DNA from: Lotus japonicus
Lineage: Eukaryota; Streptophyta; Magnoliopsida; Fabales; Fabaceae
NCBI RefSeq assembly: GCF_012489685.1
Contig: NC_080042.1
Coordinates: 55,673,503-55,737,502, forward strand
Direction: 5' to 3'
DNA length: 64,000 nt
Positions within the stretch are counted from its first letter, which is position 1; the number at the start of each line of letters is the position of its first letter. Of the stretch, positions 36,831 to 48,208 are shown one piece after another. Under the pieces are notes generated by a model, which ran no database searches, was not told where the DNA came from, and worked only from the letters and a program-made list of their open reading frames with translations. Made by a program: the position numbers and the translations under genes.

Positions 36831-37690
36831 TTGAGAATCTAATTATAATGTAAATGTCATCCAGCATCTCCAAGATTCTTGTGATTTTTGTGGAATTAGA
36901 TTCTTAGCTGGCTGGATATTAGATACCGGGTGTTTGGACTCTGTTTGAGTATGTGAAAGGGATTTGAGCAACTTGCAAATTTTATGTGAATTAGTTAAAC
37001 CCCTGAATCACCGGGAGGAACAATCATAAAAAATCATCATGATTCATGAACATCACCATGCAAAAAAGTATTATTCTCATCAAGTTGATAAACAATCCAA
37101 AGATTAATAGAAGCCAAAGATCAAACCATATGTCAACATTGAATGCAATACAACAATACCAAGTTGCATTCAAATTGCAGAAATTTACAAACCAGCCGGC
37201 ATTCAACAGTCAACACGCGCGTTATCCAATTGAATTGGTTGCTGGTATGTAGCAGATAGCATAGGCAATTTTCTTGCTGTTGCATTTGTGTGTCGTGGGA
37301 ATTTGGCAAAGTAAAACAAAAGGTTGGGTGTTGTCAATTTTTTGGGGATTATTCCACAATGTTGCACATTGGCACTAGTAATAATAGGTTGGAGTACAGG
37401 ACGTACTGTGTTTTTTACTTCTCTGATACACAAGCAGTTGTGACTGCTTTAATTCTTTTCTCTAAATTTCTGTTGTATTGCGTTGAAGTACCTCTTGTAC
37501 TTCTTATTTAAAATGTTCTTTGTCTTTTTAAAAACAAAATTACTCATTCACTTGCTCTTAATTTCAGTCCATTTTAAATGTTCTTTGTCCTTTTAAAAAC
37601 ATCATCCTATATATATTGAATTAAAGAGATTAGCCCCCTAGCTTTTATTCTTGTGCTCGGACTAATCCGGTGGTGAGATGAGGTATCACC
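36831..37690. other. Gene-free region
   Basis: No supported coding sequence or transposon end. Confidence 0.55.
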
Positions 37691-37700
37691 AAACGTACTA

Positions 37701-37847
37701 GGCACGCCGTAAGATCAAACCAGACGGTGGAATCAGAGGCACGCCGTAAGAGTGAACCAGACAGTGAAATTAGATAAGGCACGCAGGAAAAGTGAACCAG
37801 ACGGTAAAGAGAGGCACGCCGGAAGAGCGAACCAGCCTATGGAACCA
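37701..37847. repeat. Four-copy minisatellite, 35-40 bp unit
   Basis: Units start at 37701, 37738, 37778 and 37813. Each begins GGCACGC, continues with a GAAG/TAAG segment and GAACCAG (or CAAACCAG), and has a GACGGT-type end. The copies differ by point changes and small indels. Confidence 0.8.
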
Positions 37848-38362
37848 TGCAAGAAGAGAGCCAGAGGATTGAGACGAGGAATTACCCTAGTGGAAAATGA
37901 AACGCTTAAGGTGTATAAAAATAAAATTATATTACGTTGATTGAAACTGACACATTATTTACAAAAAAAAAACTAGCGTATTATTTAGAATATTGTGGTG
38001 GCTGAATAGACCGAAGTAGTATACATATAAAACGTCAATTTCACGGAACCGCCGCAATTAGACCTACATAATTTTAGCGAATTTTTGCAGTGCACTGTCC
38101 CTAATCATCATAACTCTGAAGATACTTCACCATAGAATCATAACAACACAACTTGGAGATATTTTATCAGAGAAGCACAACAATTCAATTTTAGAAATAC
38201 TTTGCGAGAGAATCACAATAATACACCCCTAGAGGTACTTTGCAGGAGGATCACAACAAACTCTTGTCCATTCCATTTATTATATAAATAGATCGCGTTC
38301 AATTTTCAAAAAATATTATGTTAAATATTTTTCAAAACATCAGTTGAAATAAAATCATCCTA

Positions 38363-39062
38363 GGCTTTTGGGGCGTTTGGCGGTGGCGGAACAATATGAT
38401 CTTCGACGAGCACCCTTGGTCTTTGCAGGTGGTGTGGTGTAGCATCTGCCACGACCATGACGATTTTGCGAGGTTCTTGCAGCCTCTGCGGTACTGCCGG
38501 TACATGAAGGAGACTTCTATACTTAGTCATCGATGGATTCCTCCGTTGGAAAGCTTCGTGAAGTTGAACACGGATGGTAGCTTCAAGGAGCGAGATAGCT
38601 GTATGGGATGTGGTGGTTTGATCCGTGATGTGCATGAGAACTTCTTGGTGAGTTTTACTAGCTATGAGGTTGGGGGGAGCCAGTTCTTAGCGGAGGTGCT
38701 GACGTTGCGTCAGGGGTTGTACCTAGCGTGGAGCCATGGGTTCAGACAGTTATTATATGAGATAGACTACGCTGAGTTAGTTTCAGTTCTGGAGGATTGT
38801 ATGGGCCTAAGAGTTCATGTGGATGGTCAGATTCTGTGACATTCGAGACCTGCTTGACAGAATTGGAGGATTAGTCTTGCTTAGATCTGTCGGGAAGGGA
38901 ATGATGCTGCAGATTGACTTGCTAGGAGGGGGCTTACTCGCCCGCGTCTAGTCTTGTGATTTTTAACACACCTTCTTCTGAGCTTGAGACTTTCATGTTG
39001 AATGACTCTCTTGCGGTTCCTGAATTTCTCTGTCGTTTGTCTTTTAGTTTTCCAATGAAAAA
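38363..39062 (+). mobile_element. 5'-truncated LINE stub (RNase H domain) with 12-bp TSD
   Basis: The stub carries an RNase H-like frame (38396-38839: VKLNTDGSF, GGLIRDVHENFL, QFLAEVLTLRQGL) typical of the C-terminus of plant L1 elements, then a 3' UTR and a poly(A) tail (about 39057-39062). AAAATCATCCTA flanks it at 38351-38362 and 39063-39074. The clean duplication and A-tail show a 5'-truncated target-primed insertion. Confidence 0.88.
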
Positions 39063-39487
39063 AAAATCATCCTAAAATAGTTAGATTTAAAAGTCATTTT
39101 TATTCAACTTAGTGTGTGGCTACATGAACTTGATTGCATATGAATAATTTACTTATGGGCGGCCATGATGTATCAACTTGTGGAGAAAGATAGGAAGCAT
39201 GAGTTGAATTTCATGAGCATGAAAAATGAATAGCTTAAGGAAGTTGCAGCAGAGTCAAATGCAAATATGCAATAGTCAGTTTGTCCACGTGGAGCTGCAT
39301 TTGAGGTCAAAAGTGTTGTTCCGGTAATCACTGGAGTCTGGACAGGATCCTGTACCTGTTTAGTGTTTTCCTGGCATTACAGTTCAGCTATGAATATTGC
39401 AGAGGTGAGGAAGTTGAGAGATGCACATAATGTTTTATATCTAAACAAACTTAAACTATAGACAACTAAGACAAGTCTGTGTGATAT

Positions 39488-42131
39488 CACTACAAGAAAA
39501 CTGCCAGTTGGCGGCGGTTGTAAGTAGGACCGGCGGCGGTTAAAACCGCCGCTAAAAATGACTCCCGGCGGTTGGCCAACCGCCTCTAAGTTGAGCGTCG
39601 CGGACAAATTTACCGGCGGTTTGAGGAACCGCCGCGCAAACTGTCGTTAAATATTTAACGGCGGTTGAAACCGCCGCCATAAGCACTGATTCAACGCAAT
39701 TAATCTTAGGACCTAACGGCGGTTTAAACCGTCGGAAAGCTACTTGATAATATAGCGGCGGTTGGAACCGCCGCCAATGACCCTGTTTTGCTCTTGAATA
39801 CTCCCATAGAAAAACTATAGGCACTCTTCTACTGATGAAACCAAGTAAAACCAATAAATAAGTAACAAAACCAGCATAGAGAAGAAATCTAAAGAAGCAA
39901 CGCACTTTCAGCATTTACATCAAAACAAAAATTTTAAATACGACAAATTGCATCTTTATTAAGACAAAAGTAAAACACATAAAAACAGTTGTTGAACCAC
40001 ACATCTTTCTACAAATTGCATCACATTAAGTTGCATGAACAAATAGAATAACACTAAGTTCTCTCATATAGAACAACATTCATATTAAGAGACAAATCAT
40101 TTCTTTTAAGAAGAATAGAGAGAGTAACCTAATTCTGCAAAAGAAGAGACACTACCTCTTAAAGGATACACTCGGCAACGGCGGAACGGTATATCCAGGA
40201 AGGCTGAAAAGAGACAATATATTTTAATTACTCAATAGAGAAATATAGATGAACTGATGAAGTGTGTAGCTATCAAATAAAAGTTATTGCAATGCTATAT
40301 TGAAGTTAGGCAATGACCACTGTTGGGCAACAAAATGATGGAGTGGTGTTCTGCACACCAAGTTTCATTTAGCAATCATAAACCAAAGATAGAAAAAGCT
40401 TAACAAATAGCACACAGTTTGATTATGAACTTGCAATATTGATATACAAGGATTGGTTTTTTCTAGTTAAAGCAAGAATACCTTGTCATCTCCTTCCATG
40501 ATGTATCCTTTAACTTCCAAAAACTGTGCAAGACCTCTCCACCATAATATATGAGTGGTTACAAACTTTTGAAACTGCACATGGCCATTATATATGAAAA
40601 CAATTAAAACTTGTTACAGAAACTAAAAACAACATATAATACCCAACATAACAAACAGCGGAGAGATGACAACTATATGAAGGTTCACATGCTTCCTTAT
40701 ATTTCTAACTAACTTCATAAGATTTGGACTCTTTTCTAGTCTTCTACCTTTGGAGCCAAAGTGGACATCATCATTATATGAATTCCCACTAATTGATCTG
40801 TTCCAATTTCTGAAAAGAAAAATACTTGGAATAAATATGAATTAGGGACAGAAAATGAACAGAGCTAGAAATTAGTTTTAGTAAAATGCAAGCTACCATT
40901 CAAACTTCATGTTCACTAAATCAAGACTGAATGTTAGCTAAGGGAGATAAGGGGGTTAACTGTGGGTTCCTCATAGAAACCAAAAGAAAAGAAATTAACT
41001 GAGTACATACTGTGATACTGAAAAGAGGGAAGTACATAATTGAAAGAGGGAAAGCATATATAGCAGAATTCATTAGAAGAAATTCATAACTTGAGGGTGA
41101 CTGTGGCACCAATGAGTAACCCCACTGCCTCCACCCCTGCCCATGTGCAAGCAAGGAGAACCAACAGTACTTGAAAAGGACAAAAGAATTAGAATCAAAT
41201 AAGAATCTTAAAGTAGAAATCAGAAGAAATAACCAGAGAGAAGGAACAAGAAGTCAAGAAGAAATAAAAAGCATAAGTTCCAGAAAACTTCAAATCCAGA
41301 AATAAAACATTGTCAAGGAAAAACACACCACTCTAAAGAAGAATTAGCCCTGCAATTGAGTTGGATAACAACAAACCTCACGCCAAAAACCCACAATTGC
41401 TCCAAAAGATACTCCCAGAGGGCTACCAAGGACCCAAAGCTGAAACAGAGAGGAAACTGTTAGCAGAAACCCTAACCTAATTAGCAGAATGTGTCCTCTA
41501 ATCTTGTGGTACAGAAACCCTAAAATTGGAATTGCATTGGGAACTAAGTTCACCAGAAACCCTAACCTTTTCGCGTTGCTCAAGCTGAGAGATATGGGGT
41601 ATCCTTCTAAGTTCACCAGAGAGGAATAGAAAACAAGACTCTTTCACCAGAGATGACAGAGTCAGTGAGAGATTGCATAGAAGAGATGAGAAACAAAGAC
41701 CCCATCAAAGATATATCAAGCCTACCGTGGAGATGATGAAAGACAGAGCGTGGTGATGTGCGTGGGGGAGATGACGGTGGTAGAGAGGACGGCGTGGTGA
41801 AGAGGACGGTGGTTGAGAGGACGGCGCGGTGGAGAGGACGGTGGTGATGTGCTCAAGGGTTTGTGAGCGACAGAGTGAATAGAAAGAACGCAGTGGGGGA
41901 ATTGAAATTGTATTCACGCTGAGGGGTTTTGTTACTAAAGTGAACATCCCGGCGGTTCCAACCGCCGTAAAACGAAAAAACACATACCGGCGTTTCAAAC
42001 CGCCGCAAAACCAAACAAAGCGACGACGGTTGACCCAACCGCCGCAAAATATCCCGTTTTTAATGAAAGCGACGGCGGTTGCCCCAACCGCCGCTAAAAT
42101 TTGGCCGCTAAACTGCTGTTTTGGTGTAGTG
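39488..42131. mobile_element. Non-autonomous CACTA element
   Basis: The ends are CACTACAAGAAAACTGCCAG and the inverse of CACTACACCAAAACAGCAG, with TAT on each side as a 3-bp TSD (39485-39487, 42132-42134). Both subterminal regions (about 39505-39780 and 41950-42115) are packed with inverted pairs of GGCGGTT and AACCGCC. The 2644-bp interior has no transposase that I can recognise; open frames at about 41344-41998 are unremarkable. Subterminal repeats of this kind are the transposase-binding arrays of CACTA elements. Confidence 0.92.
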
Positions 42132-42134
42132 TAT

Positions 42135-43431
42135 TTTTAAAACTAGACTTGAAAATAGTTGTGATTATACTTAGTTTGTTTTTTTCCTTCTTTATTTGCT
42201 TTATCAGATAGGAACCCACTGAACTTTCATATCCATAGTTTGTGCTCATATTGGATATTTGTCAATTTCTTTTGATTCCGAATTGTAAGGTGCTAAGAGA
42301 TTAATTTTATTTTATTTTTGTTACACGAGGAATGCTAAAAAGAACTAGAAACTACGCCGTTACGTTCAAACACAAAGAAGCTATAATGAACAATGGAGGA
42401 TGCCGCTATATTCGGCGCAAGGATCCTTCACTCGATAATTTTCTTGAATCCTTAGGGAAATTTTTAAAACATCATTTCAAACACGTACCAAAATAAAAAA
42501 TGACATGGGTCAAGATCGGCTTAAGTGATGATAATTTTCTTTTTTAGAATTGCTATGGGTTACGAAAGGAAACTCACAAACAAATGGTTGTAGATAATGC
42601 AATGTGATACTATTATCATTCTGATTCCTAAAAACATGAAAATACACTATCATTTTAAATTTTGTGTTTGGTTTGTAATGTTAAACATTTTTTTAGGTGA
42701 TAGTGTATTTTCAAGCGAAGAAAACAGGCTGAACCACTTGAGAAGAGCAGACTGGCGAGGTAATAAAAGAATTTAAATTGCGAACATTGCGATGCGTGTG
42801 CTGGTTGGGGCGTGAATTTGGTTTATGCGCTCGCACGGTGTGTATAGAAAAATCTATAATTTTTTAGTACATTAGAAAGATAAATTACACCCGCTGGACA
42901 TTGATCCCTAAACCTCTCCCTACCCAATTCATATGTCCCCTGCTCAAACCACCTGAGCTATCTTACGGGGACAGAAAAATCTATAATTATTATTATACTA
43001 CCTTATATATATATTTGGTTAATTACTACATTTGGAAAAATATCATATATCTATATTATTGTATAAATTTTTATTTTATTTTTCAAAAAAAAATTAAGTC
43101 AAGATCGACTTCTAAAAATTGCAGGGGAAAAATATTTAATGACTAAAGGACAAACCGAAGTTAGTTAAGTAGAGTATTTTTTGGCATATACATGTGCCCT
43201 CATAAATCTGACTGCAATATAATTGAGTACTAAAAAACATTTTGAGTACTGTTACATGCTGAGTGGACATGGTACATGGTTGGAAAGGAACAGCTCACTG
43301 GGCTGCTAACTGGAGGTACGTAGTGCAGACAAAGTGGAACAAATAATTAAATATGTCATGTTTTTAATATTTTATGCAATAAAATAATGGGCAATCTGTT
43401 TTGAAGCGCGTAAAGTACCTTCATCCCATCC
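42135..43431. other. Intergenic region upstream of the P450
   Basis: Non-coding apart from the SINE at 42862-42972. A small inverted pair, GAAAATACACTATCA (about 42636) and TGATAGTGTATTTTC (about 42700), could form a hairpin. Confidence 0.55.
42862..42972 (-). mobile_element. tRNA-derived SINE with 16-bp TSD
   Basis: On the minus strand it starts GTCCCCGTAAGATAGCTCAG, with an A-box-like TAGCTCAGGTGG, continues through GGGGACATATGAATTG, and ends with a tail close to AATTTATCTTTCTAATGTAC plus A residues. AGAAAAATCTATAATT flanks it at 42846-42861 and 42973-42988. The same family is present at 19105-19226. Only the head resembles a tRNA, so it is not a tRNA gene. Confidence 0.82.
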
Positions 43432-43439
43432 TATAAATT
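43432..43439 (+). promoter_or_regulatory. TATA box of the P450 gene
   Basis: TATAAATT lies about 100 bp upstream of a canonical leader-intron donor and is the only good TATA candidate close to this gene. Confidence 0.6.
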
Positions 43440-43532
43440 GAGGTGACCAAGGAAGCAGTGTGGCAATAAGTCCTTTGGGATCTTGATAAGTGATAACTTA
43501 CTAGTCTTCATTATTTCTTTGGTGTGATCAAA

Positions 43533-43982
43533 GTAAGTAAACAGTTCTTCCCCTTAATATTCAATAGTACTGCTTGTGCTTTTGTAAATTGTGTTTATTT
43601 AGTGTGTGGTGAATTTAATTTGTGCATGTGAAAAATGGATAGTCAAACATAGCGCTAAGAATTGAACTCTCTTCAACTCAAACCAAGGTTTTTTCTCTTA
43701 TAATCCCACTTTTTAATACATGTATAAGAATAGTTTCATCCTAATACCAAGAAAAATATGATTTATAAGTTAAGAGAACTTCTCTACAAATTAATTTTAA
43801 AATATGAAAAGCATATTGTAAATAATATGTTAAGAACATTAGCGGTAAAAACATGATTTATGCATGGATGAACTAATTTTTAACAAGCTCCACCCGTAAA
43901 ATTGGCAAATAAAAAAGATTCCAATTCATTCACACCACTTTATTTTTCTTTCTCATTAATCTCATTTTCACTTATTTTGCAG
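43533..43982 (+). other. Probable 5'-UTR intron of the P450 gene
   Basis: A consensus donor (GTAAGT at 43533) and acceptor (TTATTTTGCAG ending at 43982) bracket 450 bp of AT-rich sequence. The acceptor lies two bases before the start codon. Leader introns often raise or pattern expression of plant genes; here the splice is inferred from sequence only. Confidence 0.55.
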
Positions 43983-43984
43983 AT

Positions 43985-45723
43985 ATGGATTTTGGAATCG
44001 GTGCACTCCTGCTGGTGCTGACATGCACTTTCATCTACATTCTTCACTCACTTCATGCAAGAACAAGAACCTCAAAGCTTCCACCAGGACCTTCAGTTTT
44101 CACCATGATAAAAAACGTCCAGCAAATCCTCAAAAGCCCACAACAGTGGATGGCAAAGCTCGCCGAGACCCACGGTCCCGTCATGCGTCTGCAGATAGCC
44201 CAAGGAAACCCCACCATCATCATCTCATCCCCCGAATTGGCCAAAGAAATCCTCCACATCAATGACATCCTATTCTCCGACCGGTCGATCCCCGATGTCA
44301 CGACCGCCCACAACCACAACCACTCTAGCCTTGTCTTCCTCCCGGTCTCGCCGCTCTGGCAAGACCTGAGGAAGATCTGCCACCACAAGCTCTTTGCCAA
44401 CAAGACTCTCGACGCGAGCCAAGACCTCCGACGCCAGAAGCTTCTGGAACTCATGAGCGACATGCGCCAGAGCAGCGCCGGAGGCGAGGTGGTTGACATT
44501 GGAAGAGCGGCGTTCAAGACGTGCATTAATTTCCTGTCTAACACTTTTGTGTCTCAGGATTTCGTTAGGAATTTGGATGATGAGTACAAGGATATTGTGG
44601 CAACTTTGTTGAAAGCAACTGGGACACCGAATGTGTCGGATTTTGTCCCTGCGCTGAAGATGTTTGATCCACAAGGGGTGAGAAAGCACACTGCTAATTA
44701 TCTTACCAAGTTTTTTGCTATCTTGGATCGGTTGATTGAGGAACGTTCTAAGGTGAGGAAAGAAAAAGGTTATGTTACTAACAATGACATGTTGGACACC
44801 CTGTTGGATATTGCTGATGAGGATAGCCAAAAGATGGATAACAAGAAGATTAGACATTTATTACTGGTAATAATTTCCTCTCTCTATCTTTTTGTTTTGT
44901 TCCACCATTTCTAGATTAGTTGCTTATTCTCAGATATATATCATGTTCAATACTGTAAATTTTACGTTTTATATATCCCACTCAAAGCGTGAGCCAATTT
45001 TTGGTAGAGTTAGGCATGCACCTAACTTCTAAGATTATGTCTCACTTTACATGACTATGGTTTTTACGTTTTATAATCAATAGTTTATAATTGCTGAATT
45101 TTATGTCTCACTTTACATGACTATGGTTTTGTGAAATACAGGATCTGCTTGTGGCTGGAACAGATACAACTGCATATGGATTAGAAAGAGCAATGGCTGA
45201 AGTAATCCACAATCCAAGTGTGATGTCAAAAGCCAAAAAGGAACTTGAGGAGGTCATTGGAAAAGGTAATCCAGTTGAGGAATCAGACATAGGAAGACTA
45301 CCATACTTACAAGCAGTGATCAAAGAAAGTCTACGTAAACACCCTCCAGCTCCAGTTTTACTCCCTCGAAGGGCCAAGAAAGATGTGGAAATCGGAGGCT
45401 ACACGATCCCAAAAGGTGCCCAAGTTCTTATCAATGAATGGGCTATTGGTAGAAACCCAAAAGTGTGGGATAAGCCCAATTTGTTTTCACCTGAAAGATT
45501 TGAGGGATCTGAACTTGATGTGAAAGGTAGACATTTTCAGCTTACACCATTTGGTAGTGGGAGACGTATATGCCCTGGGTCTCCTCTAGCTGTTAGAATG
45601 TTGCACTTGATGTTGGGATCATTGATCAACTCTTTTGATTGGAAGCTTGAAAACAATATGGAGCCAAAGGATATGGACTTGGATAAATCCCTGCGAGCCA
45701 TTCCAATTATGGTAAACTGTTAA
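43985..45723 (+). CDS. Cytochrome P450, CYP76-like, 487 aa (exons 43985-44866 and 45142-45723)
   Basis: This is a microsomal haem-thiolate mono-oxygenase. Residues 3-22 form the N-terminal membrane anchor, followed by the proline hinge LPPGPS. Conserved elements: I-helix oxygen-binding AGTDTT (299-304), ExxR in KESLRKHPP (Glu356, Arg359), PERF (411-414), and haem loop FGSGRRICPG (431-440, ligand Cys438). One phase-0 intron (44867-45141) sits just before the I-helix motif, the usual place in A-type plant P450s. The overall text best fits the CYP76 family, whose members oxidise monoterpenols, diterpenes and other small lipophilic compounds; the substrate cannot be read from the sequence. The frame is intact. 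The intron contains a ~35-bp direct duplication (core TCTCACTTTACATGACTATG, about 45036 and 45104). TATA box and leader intron are upstream. Confidence 0.92.
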
Positions 45724-46587
45724 GTAACAAGATTAGTTAGGGTGATCTCTTGCTAAGACAAGGTTTAATTCCCTAGTGTGTTTTTCTCTCTTTATGTTGC
45801 TTTGTTTATTAGTTTAGTTTATTTATTTTTTGATAAGCAATGATATGTATAGATATTTTAGTTAGCCTAAGTGCTTCTAAGAGTTTGATTACTTTGTATA
45901 GGTATACATATATATGTGCTCGATCTCTTGCAAAATAACGGATTAGTGGTTCAATGTTGAAGATAGTGTATCTTCCCCTTTCCTTTTCTCCTTATTTGAT
46001 CTAAGTTTAATTTTAGGGTTAAATTACGCTTTGGTCCTAATTAAATAATAATTCATTGGTTTTAGTCCTTCATAGAAAAAACATTAATTTATTTTAAATC
46101 GGTAACATGCCGATCTTTTAATTTGAATTATGTTCATTGGTTACTAGCGGCAAAAATCGTATAAAATTTCTTTTTTTTTTGAAATAAATGACATTGAAAT
46201 TTTGGTCACTAGTTAATTACGGGCTAAATTAATAATCGGTAATTTATATATTGGCATTCGTTGAAATTTTTTCTCATGCTTCCTTCTTCTTTTTCTTCCT
46301 CTCATACGTTTTCAATTCGACATTCCTTTATTTTTGTTTATTAATTCAATCATCTTTAATTTTATAATTTTTTATCGTATAATTAAGATTACTAAGCATG
46401 TATATATGATTAAAAATGTATAAAATTATAAGTAGTCATATAATATGAATGAACAGAGTAGCAGTCTCATTCTTCTGCTGCGGATGAAAATATCATCTTT
46501 GTGAAAGAAACTTCAATTTATGTGAAATTATTTAATTACTTTCCCAGAAAAAGCAATTTTTTTACAGTTCAAATCTATTGTACCTTC

Positions 46588-46621
<34 letters not shown>

Positions 46622-47113
46622 CTGTACTACCCTGCTTGTTGGTCCGAGCCTTCATATATATATAGCAGCTTCTAAAGTGCCAACTGTAATGCATGTGGCT
46701 CACAATGGTTGAGAGTTAACAACGTTTAAGTATTGATCATCATGCAGTAAAGGTCATTCCCTTTTTTTGAAAAAGACCCTTCAATTACCTTACCCTACCC
46801 CACTTTGATCACTTTCACTGGTGCTAATTAACAAGACAACAAGACCCACATATCGATCATTTCTAAGGGTGATGATTGAAGTGTATTTCAAACATCAGAT
46901 AAACATGACTCCAAAGCTTACCGAAACACGTGCGCGACCCAAGCAAATGGAGTTAGGGTCCATTCAATTAATGGGTGATGATTGAAGTGTTGATCTAACT
47001 ATCCTATAAACACATTTGAACACCTCATCACATCATAATATTTACCAGTTATTTCATCGGTCTTCCTATCTCCATTGGTCTATAAGTAATTCAAACTGTG
47101 CGAATCTAAACCC
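45724..47113. other. P450 3' flank with (TA)n tract and a duplicated segment
   Basis: Contains the 3' UTR, an uninterrupted TA run at 46591-46619, and at about 46640-47000 the segment also found at 36430-36830. No further gene. Confidence 0.6.
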
Positions 47114-47847
47114 CACTACAAAAAAGTTGTTCAATAGTGACTCAAAATTCGGTTGTTAAATAAGCAAGTTTGGTTGCCAAATCCAATAGCTAGGGACCAA
47201 TTCAGTCGCTAAAATCAATCGCCCAAAAATTAAAAATAGAGCTAGCCATGGAAAGACAAACATCGACTTGGTAGAGAAGTAGAAATTCAAGAAGTAGATT
47301 GATATTAAGCCAAGCTTGCAAAAATAGTAAGCTCACACCAAATTTTCAAACAACTATTTAACCAGTACTTTTTTAAGCTATAACATTTATGTAGTTACAA
47401 AAACCATATATTTACGATTTTTAGATGTACAAAAAAATCATATATTTACAAGTTACAAATGGTGTACCTACAATTATGAATTATCCGAAGCTAACCAAAT
47501 TCATAACTACGCTTTGTTGGGGTACGTAATGGACTCTGTAGTGTCACAAGGCCATAATAAACGAGGCCCATTTCTATAGACTCCATTCTCAAAGCACTAT
47601 CTAGTACTGAGTCCAGAACTCTTAAAAATTTGCACCCTTTCTTGATTATTCTAGCCTTCATCAGAAAAAATAAAATTAGCTCTTGATTTTTTTTTGGTCA
47701 AATTAGCTCTTGATTGAAACAACGAGAGGGGATCAATATATATTATCTGGGCCTAGAGAGATGTGCTATCCGCCTCAATCCTTGTATACACAAAACAACC
47801 GACCAATTAATGTTAAGAAGGGATTGTTGGGAACTTTTGTTTTAGAT

Positions 47848-48115
47848 TTTTTTTTTCATGGGAAAAACGGGGCTAAAGCCCAACTAGAGAAACTAGGATC
47901 TCAGGTATAGAGAATTGCAGAAGTCAAACATGAAAGGCACAATAAAAAAAGGAGGAGGAGCTTTGAAAATCATGTAGGAGGTTGGCATGGAAATGCCATT
48001 CTTCGCAAACGTGCATCAGTGTATGCCACCGAATTTGATTTCCTGAACACATGTTTCCAGTGGAAGTTGTGGTCTTGGCCAATAAGGAGCACAATCTCAT
48101 TCGCGTGTATTAGTG
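47848..48115 (-). mobile_element. 5'-truncated LINE stub
   Basis: On the minus strand the piece encodes the end of an RNase H domain (HNFHWKHVFRKSNSVAYTDA), then a 3' UTR with GTTGGGCTTTAGCCCCG and a poly(A) tail (poly(T) on the plus strand at about 47848-47857). The 5' limit is approximate and no clear TSD was found. Confidence 0.65.
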
Positions 48116-48208
48116 ACGGATAATAAACTATTGGTATAGCCCAATAAATACCACGAATTAAAAAAAATATGTCGTTGCAGGTTTTTTAGCTATACCTATA
48201 TTTTTGTA

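Noticed and set aside
41344..41998. Minus-strand open frames inside the CACTA element as transposase remains
   Set aside because: No transposase motif; they include subterminal repeat sequence.
42885..42972. tRNA-like A box, possible tRNA gene
   Set aside because: No cloverleaf can be completed; a 16-bp TSD and a second family member show a SINE.
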